A DNA stretch of 64,000 bases from Haemaphysalis longicornis (GCA_013339765.2 JABSTR010000974.1:372001-436000); one strand, 5' to 3'. Counted from the stretch's first letter, positions 11,916-24,217 are shown. Numbers and translations are program-made. The notes: a model not told the origin generated them from the letters alone.

Positions 11916-14349
11916 AAAAAGCTAAAAAAAGTGTTGCAGGGTCCCTTTAATCAGCCGAACTTGCATTTCGTCTTCCTGGCCCCTCTGGGTTGTACCCAAG
12001 TACAGCAGTACACCGCTCCGCCGAGAAAGAGACAGTACAGGCGTCCTTTTTGTCTTGTTCGTTCTGTGGCTGACGCATTCCGACGCTTTTTATCTCGTCA
12101 CAGTCCGCCTCGTTGCATCGTTCTTGAGCCATCGTCGTGTCGTCAGAGCCGGTCGGCATCTCTCCTCTCATTCAATATTGACGGATGCACTTTCCGAGCT
12201 TTTCCGGCTCTTCGACTCGACGCACGCTCTCGGTGCTTCCATTTTACGCGACCGATTGCGAATTCAGGGTGTTCAGATACTCAAGCGCAAGCCTCGCCCG
12301 ATGAACGTTTTGCTGGCTTTTATGCCGCGGAATACTCTGCGCTATAGGAAAGCGTAGGCGGAGGAGGCGTCCCTACAGCAAGTGCTAGCCAGACTGGAAC
12401 GTTTTAGATGAATCTTTACCGTGTTTTCTCTTTTTCTTTTGGGGGGGAGTGGGGGGGGGGGGGTCTCTTGCCTTCAGAAGAAGAAAAACAAGAAGAAGTT
12501 TATTGAAGTGCGTAAAAAAAGTACATAAGTAAAAAGTGCGTAAAAGTGCAGACAAGGTTCCCAAAGTCAGTCAGTGTATACAGGGACCCTCGATGAGTTA
12601 ATAGAGAGGTAATACTTAAAAAAACTATTTATCTTTATATTTATATTTGTTTTATCAAATTTGGTCAATAGATGATGTTTCTTTTTACAATTTCAATTCC
12701 GTTATCGGGTGTCGCCTGTCCCCGTATGGCGCCCAGGAACGCCTCGCGTTGCCTAGCAACCAACAACGCCACAGTTGGCGCAACACTTTCTCCACTGAAC
12801 CTCGACGAGACTAAAGGAGCGCCGCGCATGCGTCGTGGACGTTCGCGCCGCCGCTGCGCCCCAGCTGTCGTCAAGCGCTACCGCGTATGTAATGCTTTCC
12901 ATGAGGACCACGACGATATCAATGCATATTACGATTACTGCTACTAGAGCAGTGCAAAGCGACGACGGAACATGTAAATAAACAATTTCAAACTTGCACA
13001 AATGCGTGGTTATGTGTCCTTCAGTGCTCACGTATAAAAAAATCCTGCAGCTTTGCTATGTTTCAAGTTTTGCGCGTCCTAGTCCAAGCTTCGCCAGTTT
13101 TGTGTATTCTTTTTTTTTTTCCTTACGTTCCAATTGCTTCGGTACGGGGCCGTGGCTAGAAAAGTAATCAGGCCTTGAGCTCTTCGATGCATATCGCGGC
13201 GATTACTGGCACCGCAACTGCAAATAAACAATGGTACTGAAACTTGACTACGTGTCCCGCAATGCTCACCCACAACAGCTTCACCATTCAAGTCTTGCGC
13301 GTGAGTGAGACCTTCCCTTAATTTTTGAAATCCTCTTCAACCTTTGGTTTCTTCGCACATACGTACTGGATTTTGCCAGATGATTCTTTTTTTTTTTTTG
13401 CGTACACAGCAACACCGGATTTTCGCTTCGCCCAACTATATGAAGCTGCGCTTTAAAAGTGGCTGCAAAAATGAAGATACCATTTTTAACAGACACCACA
13501 TTGCATCACTCCCAAGACATCCGGCACGGGCGCCTACCCAGCCAGCAAACCAGAATACCTCTACGCCGGCTGTCGGGAATACGTGCCGCCGTTCTTCAAA
13601 GGATTAAACTTCCTAGCCTTCTTTGACAGGCAATTTCAAAGCAAGACAAAAAGTGCGAGAAAGAAAGCAAATTCTTCATCCTTCTCGCCTATAGAATTGC
13701 TGACTGGCACCTCTTTAGTCTTTTTTGTCCTCCACAACTCTTCTCACCTGAAATTTCAGAAGGTACGGCTATACCGCTGAGGCTATCCTCCTCCATTCCC
13801 GTTATGGCTTGCGGGCAGATCGCGCTGTTATTGTTATTACTTTTCCGCCGCCTTAGGCGCCTGTACAGCGAGTTGTCTCTCATTCTCCTTTTCCTGACGT
13901 CGTTTCCTTTTCGTTTTTCTTTTCTTTAATATCGGCTCCTATAAGGGTTGTCTTTTTCTTCCTTCCTCCTCCTCTTCCTCCTCCTCCTCCCGCCCGCACT
14001 GACTGCGATGAGCGTCCTTTAACTCCGCGACGATCGAAGGTGAGTTGTTTGGCTCAAAAAAGAACGCGAAATAAACTCGACGCGGCTTCAATGGCATGCC
14101 TGACCGTCTCGGGGAAGGCGATGAGAACCTTGGCCTCGGGGGTATTAATTTATTCGTAGTGACAGCTTCCCCGGGGCGTTTAAGAAATTGAACGAGAGAG
14201 GATAGGAGGGAAGCACCGCAGAAATTAATGCAGGGAATTCATATACACGCTCGCAACCGCGACCTGTCTCCGCTGGAAGTGGTTCAATTCGTTAGGAACT
14301 TTCGTTAGATCCTGTCTGGATGGTTGTCTAGAAAGGCTAACGCGGCGCA
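11916..14349 (+). other. No gene seen; X-box-like motif and G tracts
   Basis: No recognisable gene. The stretch holds a G-rich tract (about 12441-12465), an AATAAACTTCTTCTTG end read on the minus strand near 12500 that may be another retroelement tail, an X-box-like palindrome GTTGCCTAGCAAC at 12748-12760 in a CpG-rich patch, and pyrimidine-rich low complexity near 13960-13990. Confidence 0.3.
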
Positions 14350-14445
14350 CCGAACACCTGCATTACTGCTGCGCGCCGTATGGATGGCTGCAAATTAATT
14401 TTGACAGTCCGGGGGATCCTTACCGCGCGCCTCGCATCTAGCACC
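14350..14445 (-). repeat. Diverged SINE body fragment
   Basis: Resembles the body of the intact SINE at 24233-24470. The shared order is GCGCGCCGTA, ATTAATTTTGAC, GGGGATC and GCGCGCC followed by CTCGCA. The tRNA head is not present. Confidence 0.4.
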
Positions 14446-14629
14446 GAATGAATGAAATGAACGCTGATGTCCTAGGACTTGGTCCTTGCCGGTCCGAAGT
14501 GGTAGGTCTCCTGTGTACAGGAAACCTTTTGGCGATGGTTGCCGTCTTCGCCCGGTTCACCAGATTTTGCTGGCTCTCCGTCAACGGCCAGTGCTTCGCA
14601 CTTTTCACCTTGCACCGAATTTTTTTAAG

Positions 14630-14700
14630 ACGATACTCTTTCTTGGGCTTCCTTAGCGCGAAAATTTTGGTCCGTCCGTCCGTCCGTCCGTCGTCACTTC
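14630..14700 (-). repeat. Family B right-end fragment with GTCC repeat
   Basis: Contains the family B right end in reverse: ACGATACTCTTTCTTGGGCT, then AAAATTTTGGTCC, running into a GTCC tetranucleotide repeat at the position where other copies have CAGA/TCTG repeats. Confidence 0.5.
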
Positions 14701-14994
14701 TGGAACGTTCCCGCGTTGCCGTGGAAGCGGCGGTTGCTAGGACGACATGCATGCCGGGAAAAAAGCGCGTAATTTTCTCGAATGGAACTGAACTGGGATT
14801 GTGGAACAGCGTCACGGTAATAATATGATATGTCAATTGTTTAATTGGCCGTGAAATACAGCATTGCTTTGTATTTGGCACACTCACTCCTGGCCGTAAT
14901 TCCTCTGTTCGACGGCGCACGTAACTGGTATCACCCATCACCCAGGAATCCATTAATTCCTGAGTGATGAGGGATACATTCGAATTACCCGCTT

Positions 14995-15110
14995 ACACGG
15001 TTTCATCTCCGTGGGCAAAAACGTCACGGATCCCAGAATACACTTATATACTGCATGCTTCGCCCCTCTCCATGTTTCACGTTAGTGGAAATGCCCGAGA
15101 TTTTTTCTCT
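14995..15110 (+). repeat. Interspersed repeat family E, copy 2
   Basis: Same block order as 4306-4420. It is followed directly by a CT-rich low-complexity run to about 15235. Confidence 0.55.
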
Positions 15111-15235
15111 CCCCTCCCTCTCCCTCATTCGCTCTTCGCCTCTCTCTCTCCCTCTCCCTCTCCCCCCTCCCCCCTCTCCCCTCCCCTTCTCTCTCTCTCT
15201 CTCTCTCTCTCATCTCCATATCATCTCTCTCTTCG
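15111..15235 (+). repeat. CT-rich low complexity and (CT)n
   Basis: Almost pure pyrimidine tract ending in a dinucleotide CT run. Confidence 0.9.
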
Positions 15236-15276
15236 CTCGCTAGGTTAGGCGGTTGTAGTTAGATAAGTGAGAAAAC

Positions 15277-16860
15277 GTGAATTCGGAGCACAATGAAAAA
15301 TACGTCAGGGTTCGGCAAGGTTCGTCAAGAGTGCCGTTATCACCACTCCTGTTTTGCATATACCTGGAACGCCTGGAACCATTATGTATGCTCATAATAC
15401 AAGACATTAGCGTGAGGGGGTTTACGCTATCGCCCTTCGAAGTGAAAATCTTAGCCTATGCCGATGATGTCACTTTATTTTCTGCTCACAAGGCAAGCGT
15501 GAGGAATGCTCTTGCCATTACACAAGAATTTTGTAAGGTTTCAGGTGCGGCCGTGAATTTCGGGAAAAGATGTGGATTTTGCTTGGGAGAACGGGGAACG
15601 ACACCCAACTGCTTCGCCGGAATCAAGTGGAATAATGACCTAACGTATTTAGGAGTACCACTCTCACAGTTTCGTAATACTGACTCGCATTGCTCGGAGC
15701 AGGCGGTGAAGGTACAGCGTCAAGTGAATGACTGGCGGGGACGGCAGCTGTCCATCTTTTCTCGTGCTCGGGAGTGTAACACGTTTCTTGTGACCCGACT
15801 TCTTTATGTCCTACAGGTGTTACAGTGTTCTCGACTCAGGATACATTCTTTCACCGGATTTTTGCAACCTTCATTTGGTGGTCGCGTAGTGAGCCACTGC
15901 GTCGCGATAACCTTTTTCTTCTGGTTGTGCGAGGGGTACTTGGGTTTGTTCATCTTTTTGTTCAGCAGGTTCTTTCTAGTTCATTCTGTTCAGCACCCTT
16001 TTTTGAAAGCTGTACTACAAACACGTCTTGCATATTTTCTCCCTGATATTGTGGTGTCTTTGCTGTCTGTGGAAGCAGTCCGAAACCCGCAGGGTTTCCT
16101 CAAAGTAGTTATTGACACGTTTCGCTTCTTACAGGCTCGGTTTAGCCTTGAGTGCATATTTATAGCTTCGCGCGAGTCTATTTCCGATGCCGTGGTTTCT
16201 GGGCTTTTCCCGTACCTTTATATCGTGTTCTGTATCTACAGTGTCCGTACCAGGATGTCCTCAATAGAGTGTGTAAAATGTGTGTTCCGCCAGGTGTTAA
16301 AACATTTTCCTTTAAATTACACACTGGCACGCTCCCTGTTAAAACTTGGATGAAAGGACCGGGGGCCTGTTTATAGCTTGGTCGACAGACTGACGGCTCT
16401 GTTCTCGAGCAGAGACAATTGATCACTGTTTTGTAGATTTCAGAGATGCTCTCTTTTTTCTGGGACATTTTGCAGCGAACACTTAGAAAAGAGATGGACA
16501 TTACGCCTTTCGCAATCCGATTTTTGCAAATCGACTATGCTGGTGAGCCGCCCTATAACACGTTTGTTTTAATTGGATTACACAGTCTGAGGTGACGTCG
16601 CTTATGTGATAGGCATGCCGAGCCACCTAGATCAACAAAGTCATATTTCCGATAAGCTGCGGCATTTGTACAGAGTGTGTATAATTCGCTTGACCATCCA
16701 CCTGACGGTTCCCTCTTTTGAACGCTTGCGTGTGTTTGCCTGAATTTTGATTTATTTGGCTTCTCTTATAACTTCAGTGTATTCTTTTGTTCGCTGGACT
16801 ATGTAGTCCTCGTACTGGCATGTCTGACCCTATTCTCCCATGTAATAAAGAACAAAATAG
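15277..16860 (+). mobile_element. LINE fragment: RT palm to C-terminal region
   Basis: A 358-codon open frame begins inside an RT palm (SSRVPLSPLLFCIYLERLEP, then ILAYADDVTLFSA with the catalytic Asp pair). It continues through the thumb (GAAVNFGKRCGFCLGE, LTYLGVPL). After about 15830 the similarity moves to another frame (HRIFATFIWWSRSEPLRR), typical of the post-RT region of L1/Tx1-like LINEs, and later to a third frame. The right end has AATAAAGAACAAAATAG at about 16843. The YADD context and C-terminal arrangement differ from the RNase H-bearing LINEs elsewhere in the window, so this is a separate clade. It is 5' truncated and frameshifted, with no endonuclease seen. Confidence 0.85.
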
Positions 16861-17902
16861 AAAATACGTCACCTGCCTGTGCCAGGATAGCAAGCTCTAA
16901 TAGTAACTTTAGCAGCGCCTGCTTTGCGTCAGCGCCTTCAGCAGAAGTAACATGTCCCTCGGCAGGGATACTAGTTTATCTCACTTTCTCGCTCTCTTTT
17001 CAATCACGGCACGTCTGTCGCGCGTTTGTCACGTTCCGACTTCATTAGCTCACGCCACGCGCAAAAGGAAAATGATTCAGGACGCTAAAAATGCCCCGTT
17101 GTTTACAGACCGTGCAATCTTCATATTAGAAACGGGCACGGCTGGCCTGTCCCCCGGCGTACTTCCGAAAAATGCAGCTTGCCGCTTTTCTCGAATACTC
17201 GTTAAAACTCCCTCTTGCTTTCTGTCGCACCGACGATAAATCACGACCGTCATCCGTTATGAACGTCTGGCGCGTAAGTCCAAAGTTACTTACAAAGGCG
17301 AGAATCGTGCAGTGTTTAGGCTTTAACAAAATAGATTAAAGAAAAATCAGTGACGGGCTTAGTATTTGCACGTCGCGCTCGCGAAATTAGATTCGTCGCC
17401 GTATGTTACTGCAACAGTCCTTTCTGCCGCGAAGCATTTCAAAAAAAAAAAAAAAACTGGGAACATTGGCCAACCCTGTCTCTGCCACACTGGGAGCATT
17501 GCGTCGGCAAAGAAAGATATAGCAGGTGCGTACATTGATCGGCTCGAAAGGTACACGTACACAAAAAGTCGGCCAACAGAAAAAGTTTTATTTTTTAATA
17601 AGCTGCGCGTACGTCTGGTTAAGGCGAGCTTGGAAACGTATTATGCTGTTTTGCTGTTTCGCTAGAACTGCCGCGAAACCTTCTTTACGTGCTTCCGTGT
17701 TGTATGTCCGGCGTGCGTTTTGGTCTTGACATGCCTGCCTTTTCGCATGATCTCGCATTTTAGTTCCTTTCCGTCGTGGGCATTTCGTGCAAACTTGTTC
17801 TGTCGCCCCCTTTTCCACGCCAAATATTCAGCTGAGCCCCACACGGGCTAGCGTTTTTGCATGTTCAATATCTAGCCGGTTTCTCCGTCTGCAGAGACAT
17901 TT
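16861..17902 (+). other. No gene seen
   Basis: Mixed-composition sequence with a poly-A run near 17440-17455. The short open frames carry no recognised domain. Confidence 0.3.
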
Positions 17903-18260
17903 TTTTGTAGCGTGAGCTACACTGGCTGAGGTTGAGCAGTTTCGTGTGGCTCCTGGACAGCCGTGCTGCGCATGCGCGAGGAGCAGTGACAGTCTCAAGG
18001 CGCAGAGCTGGCACGCCGGAGCCGCCGCTGCTGCGACTGGATTGGATTCGATCGGAATACTTTGGATGGGATTGGATCAGATCGGGTCGGATCAGATTGG
18101 ATTGGATTGCATTAAATTGTATTGCATTTTATTGGAAATCGTTTTAGAAGAAGTAAGCATGATAATCAGCTAATCCTAGACAACCAGGAAACCAAAGAAT
18201 AACCAGCTGAACCTTATCTCCCGCTACGTATTTCCTGGCATAGCCAAGCTAGCCACTGCT
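17903..18260 (+). repeat. Interspersed repeat family C, copy 1
   Basis: Starts TTTTGTAGCGTGAGCTACAC and ends near GCTAGCCACTGCTAATTTTT. The inner motif CGCATGCGCGAGGAGCAGTG is followed by a GGATT-type pentanucleotide tract that is long and degenerate here. The sequence TAGCGTGAGC recurs inverted near the right end (CCGCTACG), giving subterminal inverted repeats. Three other copies lie in the window. Confidence 0.7.
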
Positions 18261-19029
18261 AATTTTTTTGTTTTTCTTTCACACGCACGTTTTTTATTTC
18301 TTCTACGGCAGTCTCTCTCATCCCTAGCCTCCACCCTTTCTTTCATCCCGCCCCTCCAAAATGGCGAAGCCTTCTTGTTGATTTGTTTACTCAAATAATA
18401 ACAGTAATAAGGCAATAAATAAAATAACAAAAGCGTACTTTGTGATAACTAAACTGCAAAGCATAATAAAAATGTACGTTTTCCATCGACCACATCAGTT
18501 ACCTTTGGACTCTATTCCAGGTTCCGAAATAACTACCCGCGAAACGGGTAATGTTCGTTCCTTGTTAAATGTTATAGTACCAACAAGCCGATGTACCCAA
18601 TCTTCAACCTTGCAATCTCTTCCTCCCTCGTTCGCGGTGCTTCGGTTCGAAAGCAATGACGGCGAGCCCGCTCAACTTTTTCCTGCCTGTCTTCTGTTGT
18701 TTCCATAAGAATTCGTGTGCAGTGCGTCTCTCGAGCAGGCAATCATCATCTATCATAAATGCCCGATGTGCCCGTTCGTTCTCTTTTTTTCTTTGTCTTA
18801 TTTTTCGACGGGAGATTTTTTTTTACGCCGAGAGATTCAGGTTACTTTATCCCGTTGGGAAAAGGCTTACCTACGCATGTGGGTGAAGAAACCTAATCAG
18901 AATAAATGTTTTTTTTTTCTCTCTTCGTTTTTTTTTTTTTTTTTTTGAAATCTGGGAAACTGCTGGCCTCAACAACGTAAATTTGACGGTCTCTCTCTTT
19001 CTTCCGCATCTATTGCAATCTCCGTGCAG
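18261..19029 (+). other. No gene seen
   Basis: AT-rich sequence with poly-T runs near 18820 and 18908-18946. No recognised gene. Confidence 0.3.
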
Positions 19030-19850
19030 TCCTCGATATCTCTTCTATCTGTTGTGAGAAGCAGTATTAGTAGTATACTAGAACATTTATCGAGAAAATG
19101 GGGGTAGGGACGCGAAAAGGCTAAGGTGTTTAGGTACCTATACTTGAAAAGCGTGGACACGCAGTGGTTAAGGAAGTCTAGAAGGCTAACGATGAAATAC
19201 GGAAAGAACAGTGGAGAATCCAAAACAGCCAAGGTAACCAAAAAAGAGGGAACGCAGATTGAAACGGAGAAAGGGAGAGAAAAAGTGAAGCTAAAACGTC
19301 GTTAGAGATGAACGGGGAGGAGAAATTGGACATCAGAAAGGAAAATTTCTATGATACTTCCCAGGGCAGTGCTTTGCTTTTTGAGGCTAGAGCAGGTTGC
19401 TTGAGAACTAGGAGCTTTGTGGTGAAGTATACGCGAAATAATGGGGTATGCGTGGTCTGCGGAAAAGAAACAGAAACTATGCGGCGCATAGTGCTAGAAT
19501 GCGAGGGTATCCATCCAAATCCAGATGATGGAAATATTCGGCTTCCAGAAGCTATTTGATTCAAGGGTAGCACAGAGGAAGTTAACTTCAAGGCTGTCGA
19601 GGCGATGAAAAGAAGATTAGAATGCTGGTGGACGAAAGGCAGAGTGGGGAATATGGCCTAGGACAGTAACCACCTTTAACGGAAAAAAAGTATTTTGTGC
19701 CTCATAAGTTTATCGTGCCTGCCCTAAGCCGCGCTAGTATTAAACCAAGAGTATAAAACATAGGTATTGTTAGTCCTTTTGGTAAGATGACACGTGATCA
19801 CCCCGCTGCAAAGAGGAAACCAATAGCAATCATCAATCATCATCATCGGC
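19030..19850 (+). mobile_element. LINE 3' end fragment with ATC-type tail
   Basis: The plus strand carries a C-terminal LINE region in broken frames, including a Cys/His motif (CVVCGKETETMRRIVLECEG, with the His of the usual CCHC replaced by Arg). This is followed by EAMKRRLECWW in another frame. The 3' end reads CAATCATCAATCATCATCAT, a simple-repeat tail. There is no RT palm, so only the last few hundred bases of ORF2 and the 3' UTR survive. Confidence 0.6.
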
Positions 19851-20890
19851 GAAGGGAGCGACAACCAGGGCTTCAAATCCGCAAGTTCTCGGGATCAGGC
19901 ATAGCTGACCTTCGAGAGATGAGCTGTTCAGGGCTGCCTCCAATGTCCCGATAGGATTACTGTGGGTGTGGGTGCTTTCCTGGGGCCAAATTGCCAGGGC
20001 ACGCCCAGGTTGCGTGTGATTGCGTGGCTATATATCCGCATTTTGCGCCTGTTTCTTGAAAGGATTTGGGGAACATTTTGGCCACTCGCAACCTTTGCGA
20101 TGGTGCGTTTGTTTGCATTTGCCTCGGCATTCCGGATTCGATGGCATTTAAACCCTGGTGCGTAGTGGGGAAAGTGCTTCTCTTCCGCCTAATAATTCCC
20201 ACTCCGCCTAAACACTTCGATGATAAAGATCACCTCTGCAGCTGTGAACGCGCATAAGCTAGCGACTCCTACTGCATAAGCTGCAGCTCCCCCATTTAGT
20301 TAAGCCAAAATAGCGAACAAAGCACAATATTGTGTCCTCGCAACGAAAACAAACCTACCACTGACTGGGAAAGAAGTTTTTGACCACTGTATATACCGAA
20401 GATATGAAGTCTCTGCAATCGCTCTTGTAGTTCAGGAGCTCATGTAGATTAATCCACGATGTCCGAGGAGGTTGCCCTCGACAGTTCTTACTCTGGGATG
20501 CACACGTGTATCACGCTTAGTTTTCCATCTTTTATGTGCATTTTCTTTTCAACAAACTTTCAATTCAACAAAATAATCAATTAGGAGCCCCTAAATATTT
20601 CCTTCCACATTATGTGTGTTTAACACACAAAACAAGCCTACGAAAAGGTGGCTGAAAAGTGGGAACCCACTGAAAAGGTGCCTAGATCCAGGGTTTGGGC
20701 TCTACTTCGTGAGTAGGGTTAGCAAGGCCTAAAATAGGGAAAGTATCACTATAGCGGCCAGACAGCGAACTACACTCGATTGAGCTGATGGGATGAGATC
20801 TACACATTATTGCTGAGATTGTTTTCAACGGCTCACGGGAAGTACGCAGGCGTTCTGAAACACGCACTCGGAAATATGCGCAGTCACATG

Positions 20891-20928
<38 letters not shown>

Positions 20929-21670
20929 GCGTGCGTGCGCGAACGAGAATTTCCTCGTATGTTACTAGATGGCATGTCAGTGCTGCGCAAAATATTTTAG
21001 TGCTGTGGCGTCTGGCAAAATATAAACATACAAACGCTCGCTGGTTGGACTCGCTGGAACCAAGTATTAATTGCGACCAATTTGATTTTAATAAACTTTT
21101 ATTCCAGCCCAATTTGACTCCGTGTCTGGAGGCGGACCAGAGGGAGGAGCCCTTAGTCCGCTTTCCTTATTTTGCGGCCCAAACGATGTCCTTACATAAT
21201 TACATAACTGGCGATAAATACAAATATCATTTACAACTCAACTACATGCTTATACATAAGAAAGAAGCATGCAGAGGCCAATACCAGTGCGTGAGCTGAG
21301 TACACACAGCTACAGGCCAAGATCACTGACGTCGATTATAATACACATACGTGTATTTTTTATACAGTGAAGCTCTATGTTTCCACATATATCGTGTGGG
21401 TATAAATCGGCGTAAACCGAAAATTTTTCCAGCCCAAGAGACAGTGTACTGTCTCCTTGTGTGACGATATGGCCGTTGTTTGCGTCGCACCGCTTGAAGG
21501 CCTTCCGGAGCGACATTTTAGCCGGTGTCTTTCACGTCTTAGCACGCGCACATCACTGAATGCCTCTCTATCCGGGCACGGGTGGAGGGTGGAGGGGGGA
21601 GAGCACGCACCCGCAGCCAGGCCTTATGCGATCTCCGATGGTATGTCCCTTTTGCTGATGGGAGCCCCAT
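19851..21670 (+). other. No gene seen; (CT)n at 20888-20930
   Basis: No recognisable gene. A CT dinucleotide tract lies at about 20888-20930, followed by GCGTGCGTGCG. The remainder is unassigned. Confidence 0.3.
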
Positions 21671-21674
21671 CGGG

Positions 21675-22227
21675 TGGACACAGAGTGGACTTCCGCCCAC
21701 TCTGCATTGACGGGAAACAATTTTTCTTACCGACAGGCTCGAGACCTCACTCACCGAGCCGCTGAGACCGGGGCTGTTTCAGCACCTCTCCTCACCTACC
21801 AAGAAATCACCCAATACTACCGAACCATGAGACAGACATTTCCCAGTCCTCACACATCTTTGGCCAAAAGCCAAGAAATCACGCTCGGACAAATTCAAGG
21901 AGGCACTTTTCCCCACCCCGTCCGTATGCATTTAATCTTTCCTACAGAGTACTCTGATAAGTGTAAATTCTGCCAGGAACCAGTAACTCTAACACACATA
22001 TTATTCTACTGCACAAAAAACTCAGACCTTCCGCCCCTGAACCCGTCCCCTTCCCCTGAGCAGTGGGAGACACTGCCGTCCAGCTGTCGACCTGAGGACC
22101 AGCTCCTGCTTGTGACCAGGGCTACGACAGACAGGACAGCGCATATGGGCTCCTGGACTGAGGAACCACTCTCGCGTTGTTGCGTAATAAAGTTCTCTCT
22201 TCTACTCTCTCTCTCTCTCTCTCTCTC

Positions 22228-22262
<35 letters not shown>
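21675..22262 (+). mobile_element. LINE 3' end (RNase H-LINE type) with (CT)n tail
   Basis: An open frame of about 200 codons matches the C-terminal region of the RNase H-bearing LINEs here: a PLLTYQEITQYYRTMRQTFP block, the Cys/His motif (CKFCQEPVTLTHILFYC), then SPEQWETLPSS and QLLLVTRA. AATAAAGTTCTCTCTTCTAC runs directly into (CT)n from about 22200. It is 5' truncated. The similarity to the C-termini at 37109, 44446, 51835 and 58550 marks one superfamily with diverged subfamilies. Confidence 0.8.
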
Positions 22263-22263
<1 letters not shown>

Positions 22264-22320
22264 GTGGACGTATGCGACCTGACTGCTGTCCTCCATAGTC
22301 GAGTAGTTTGTATTGTTGTT

Positions 22321-22400
22321 GCACACACATGGGGCTGCCAATTCCCCCCCCCCCCCTACGACGCGGGGGGGGGGGGGAATTGGCAGCCCCATGTGTGTGC
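22321..22400. repeat. Perfect 36-bp inverted repeat with C13/G13 arms
   Basis: Left arm 22321-22356 (GCACACACATGGGGCTGCCA, then ATT and 13 C) and right arm 22365-22400 are exact reverse complements, separated by an 8-base loop TACGACGC. It can form a long hairpin or cruciform. It lies 60 bp to the right of the LINE CT tail. The C13/G13 junction could also reflect an assembly or sequencing artefact. Confidence 0.9.
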
Positions 22401-22704
22401 CATGGAGTAAAACTGTAGCCTTTCCAAGTTTCACTCAGCTAATTGGCAAGGAAGTATGCTCATTCGCAAATTACCACCTAACTTGCTTTGTTTCGTTCAC
22501 TTTTTGCACTGCGCCCAGAATCGTTGTTCATCCTCACAGAGTGGAAGGGAGCCGAATTTTGTCGTTGTAACGCGCTCTCTCTTTCCTGTTTATCGCACTG
22601 AGCTCAGAAAATACCTGGCGTCGTTCATACTTGGGCAAGCTGAGGAGGCCGAGTGCGGTGGAACCTAATGTTGGTCAATCAAGCATGATTGTCAAGCAGA
22701 GGTC

Positions 22705-23365
22705 GGCGAACTCACTCATGAGTCCACTCACTCAGACTCATTTGGACTCAAACTCACGCGCGAGTTTGAGTTTGAGTGAGCGCGAGGCTAGTGTGGCATG
22801 GTGAGTTTGAGCCGAGTGAGCCTGACTGAGTTTGAATCCGATTGAGTTTGAGTACGCCTGAGACCTAGTGAATTCTGAGTCCATTTTGATTTCTGAGTCC
22901 ATTATAAGTTTGAGTCCATTTTGAGTTCTGAGTACATTTTGAGTTTGAGTCCATTTTGAGTTCTTAGTTCATTTTGAGTTTGAGTACATTTTGAATGTGA
23001 GTCCATTTTGAGTTCTGAGTACATTTTGAGTTTGAGTCCATTTTGAGTTCTGAGCTAATTTTGAGTTTGAGTCCATTTTGAGTTCTCAGTACATTTTGAG
23101 TTCTGAGTACATTTTGAGTTTGAGTACATTTGAGGTCTGAGTACATTTTGAGTTCTGAGTACATATAAGTTTTGAGTCCATTTTGAGTTTGAGTACATTT
23201 TGAGTTCTGAGTACATTTTGAGTGTTGAGTCCGAGTGAGTTCTGAGTTTTGCGCTCAATGTGAGTTTGAAGTTTGAGTGAGCGCAGATGTGCTGCTCAGC
23301 ATTGAGTCTGAGTTTGAGTGAGTGGTGATTCGAAAAAAAAATTGTGAGTGAGTTTGAATGAGCCG
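22705..23365 (+). repeat. Minisatellite built on GAGTNCATTTTGAGTT
   Basis: About 650 bp of imperfect tandem repeats of about 18-20 bp, alternating GAGTCCATTTTGAGTTTGA and GAGTACATTTTGAGTTCT. The flanks degenerate into GAGTTTGAGTGAG. Both strands give long open frames only because the unit lacks stops in some frames. The units are continuous, with no spacer/repeat alternation, so it is not a CRISPR array. Confidence 0.9.
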
Positions 23366-23485
23366 CGCCAACTTTGCCGAGGTATGTTGCCAAGAGACAA
23401 CAGCCACCACTTTTGTGGGCGCTGGATGCGCGCAAATAAGATCCGGCTAATAAGCAGGCACTGAATAAGTCGCACACGATCAAAT

Positions 23486-23775
23486 TTTGTAGCGTGAGCT
23501 ACACTGGCCGAGGTTGAGCAGTATCGCGTGGCTCCTGGAGAGACGTGCTGCGCATGCGCGAGGAGCAGTGACGTGTCACGGCGCACAGCTGGCGCGCCGG
23601 AGCCGCCGCCGCCACGACTGGATTGGATTAGATCGGATTGGAAATCGTTTTAGCAGCAGTAAGCATGATAATCAGCTAATCCTAGACAACCAGAAAACCT
23701 AAGAATAAACAGCTGAACCTTAGCTCACGCTACGTATATCCTGGCATAGCCGAGCTAGCCACTGCTAATTTCTTA
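23486..23775 (+). repeat. Interspersed repeat family C, copy 2
   Basis: Well-preserved copy beginning TTTTGTAGCGTGAGCTACAC, with CGCATGCGCGAGGAGCAGTG inside and a short GGATT tract. The inverted terminal motif TTAGCTCACGCTACG lies at 23720-23734 and the copy ends at GCTAGCCACTGCTAATTTCT. Confidence 0.7.
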
Positions 23776-23844
23776 ACGGCGGAGCCGTTCGACCCGGCCG
23801 TAAGTTGTCCAACGCGAACAGAAGACCTCGAGTAGGAACGAAAA

Positions 23845-23930
23845 ATGTGCTTCCCTTAGTGGGATTCGAACGTGGGTTTCTCGCGCTATGAAGCCAGCGT
23901 CTATACGATTGAGCTGTCATCGCATTCCGG
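23845..23930 (-). repeat. tRNA-like sequence (pseudogene or SINE head)
   Basis: On the minus strand it reads GACAGCTCAATCGTATAG (box A-like) and CACGTTCGAATCCCACTAAG (box B GTTCGAATCC). The acceptor stem does not pair convincingly, so a functional tRNA is not claimed. Confidence 0.4.
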
Positions 23931-24217
23931 GCGCACAGCACTTCCTTTGAGTTCTTCGCAGCGTTAGCTTTAGACTTGGCCGCCGGTTCTAGCGCGTGCT
24001 AAAGCGGTCTACCTTGGAGTGATGTGAAAGCCACTGCACATACGCTCTCCTCCGTTCCGTAAAAAGCCAGCGCGTGTACGGCAGTGGGGCACCAGACGAA
24101 CACGTGGGTAGAAGGAAGAAGGTTCGCACTGCCAAGGAAGAAGCCGCGTACCGAGAGAAACTACAGCACGATATCATAGTTAAAATAAAGAAAAAGAAAT
24201 GTAATTGGGCTGACCTT

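Noticed and set aside
17908..18226. Family C as a classical TIR transposon bounded by TAGCGTGAGC
   Set aside because: Homology among copies continues past the right inverted motif to CACTGCTAATTT, so these motifs are subterminal.
22705..23365. CRISPR-like regular repetition
   Set aside because: Units are continuous tandem repeats without spacers, and the surrounding DNA is eukaryotic.
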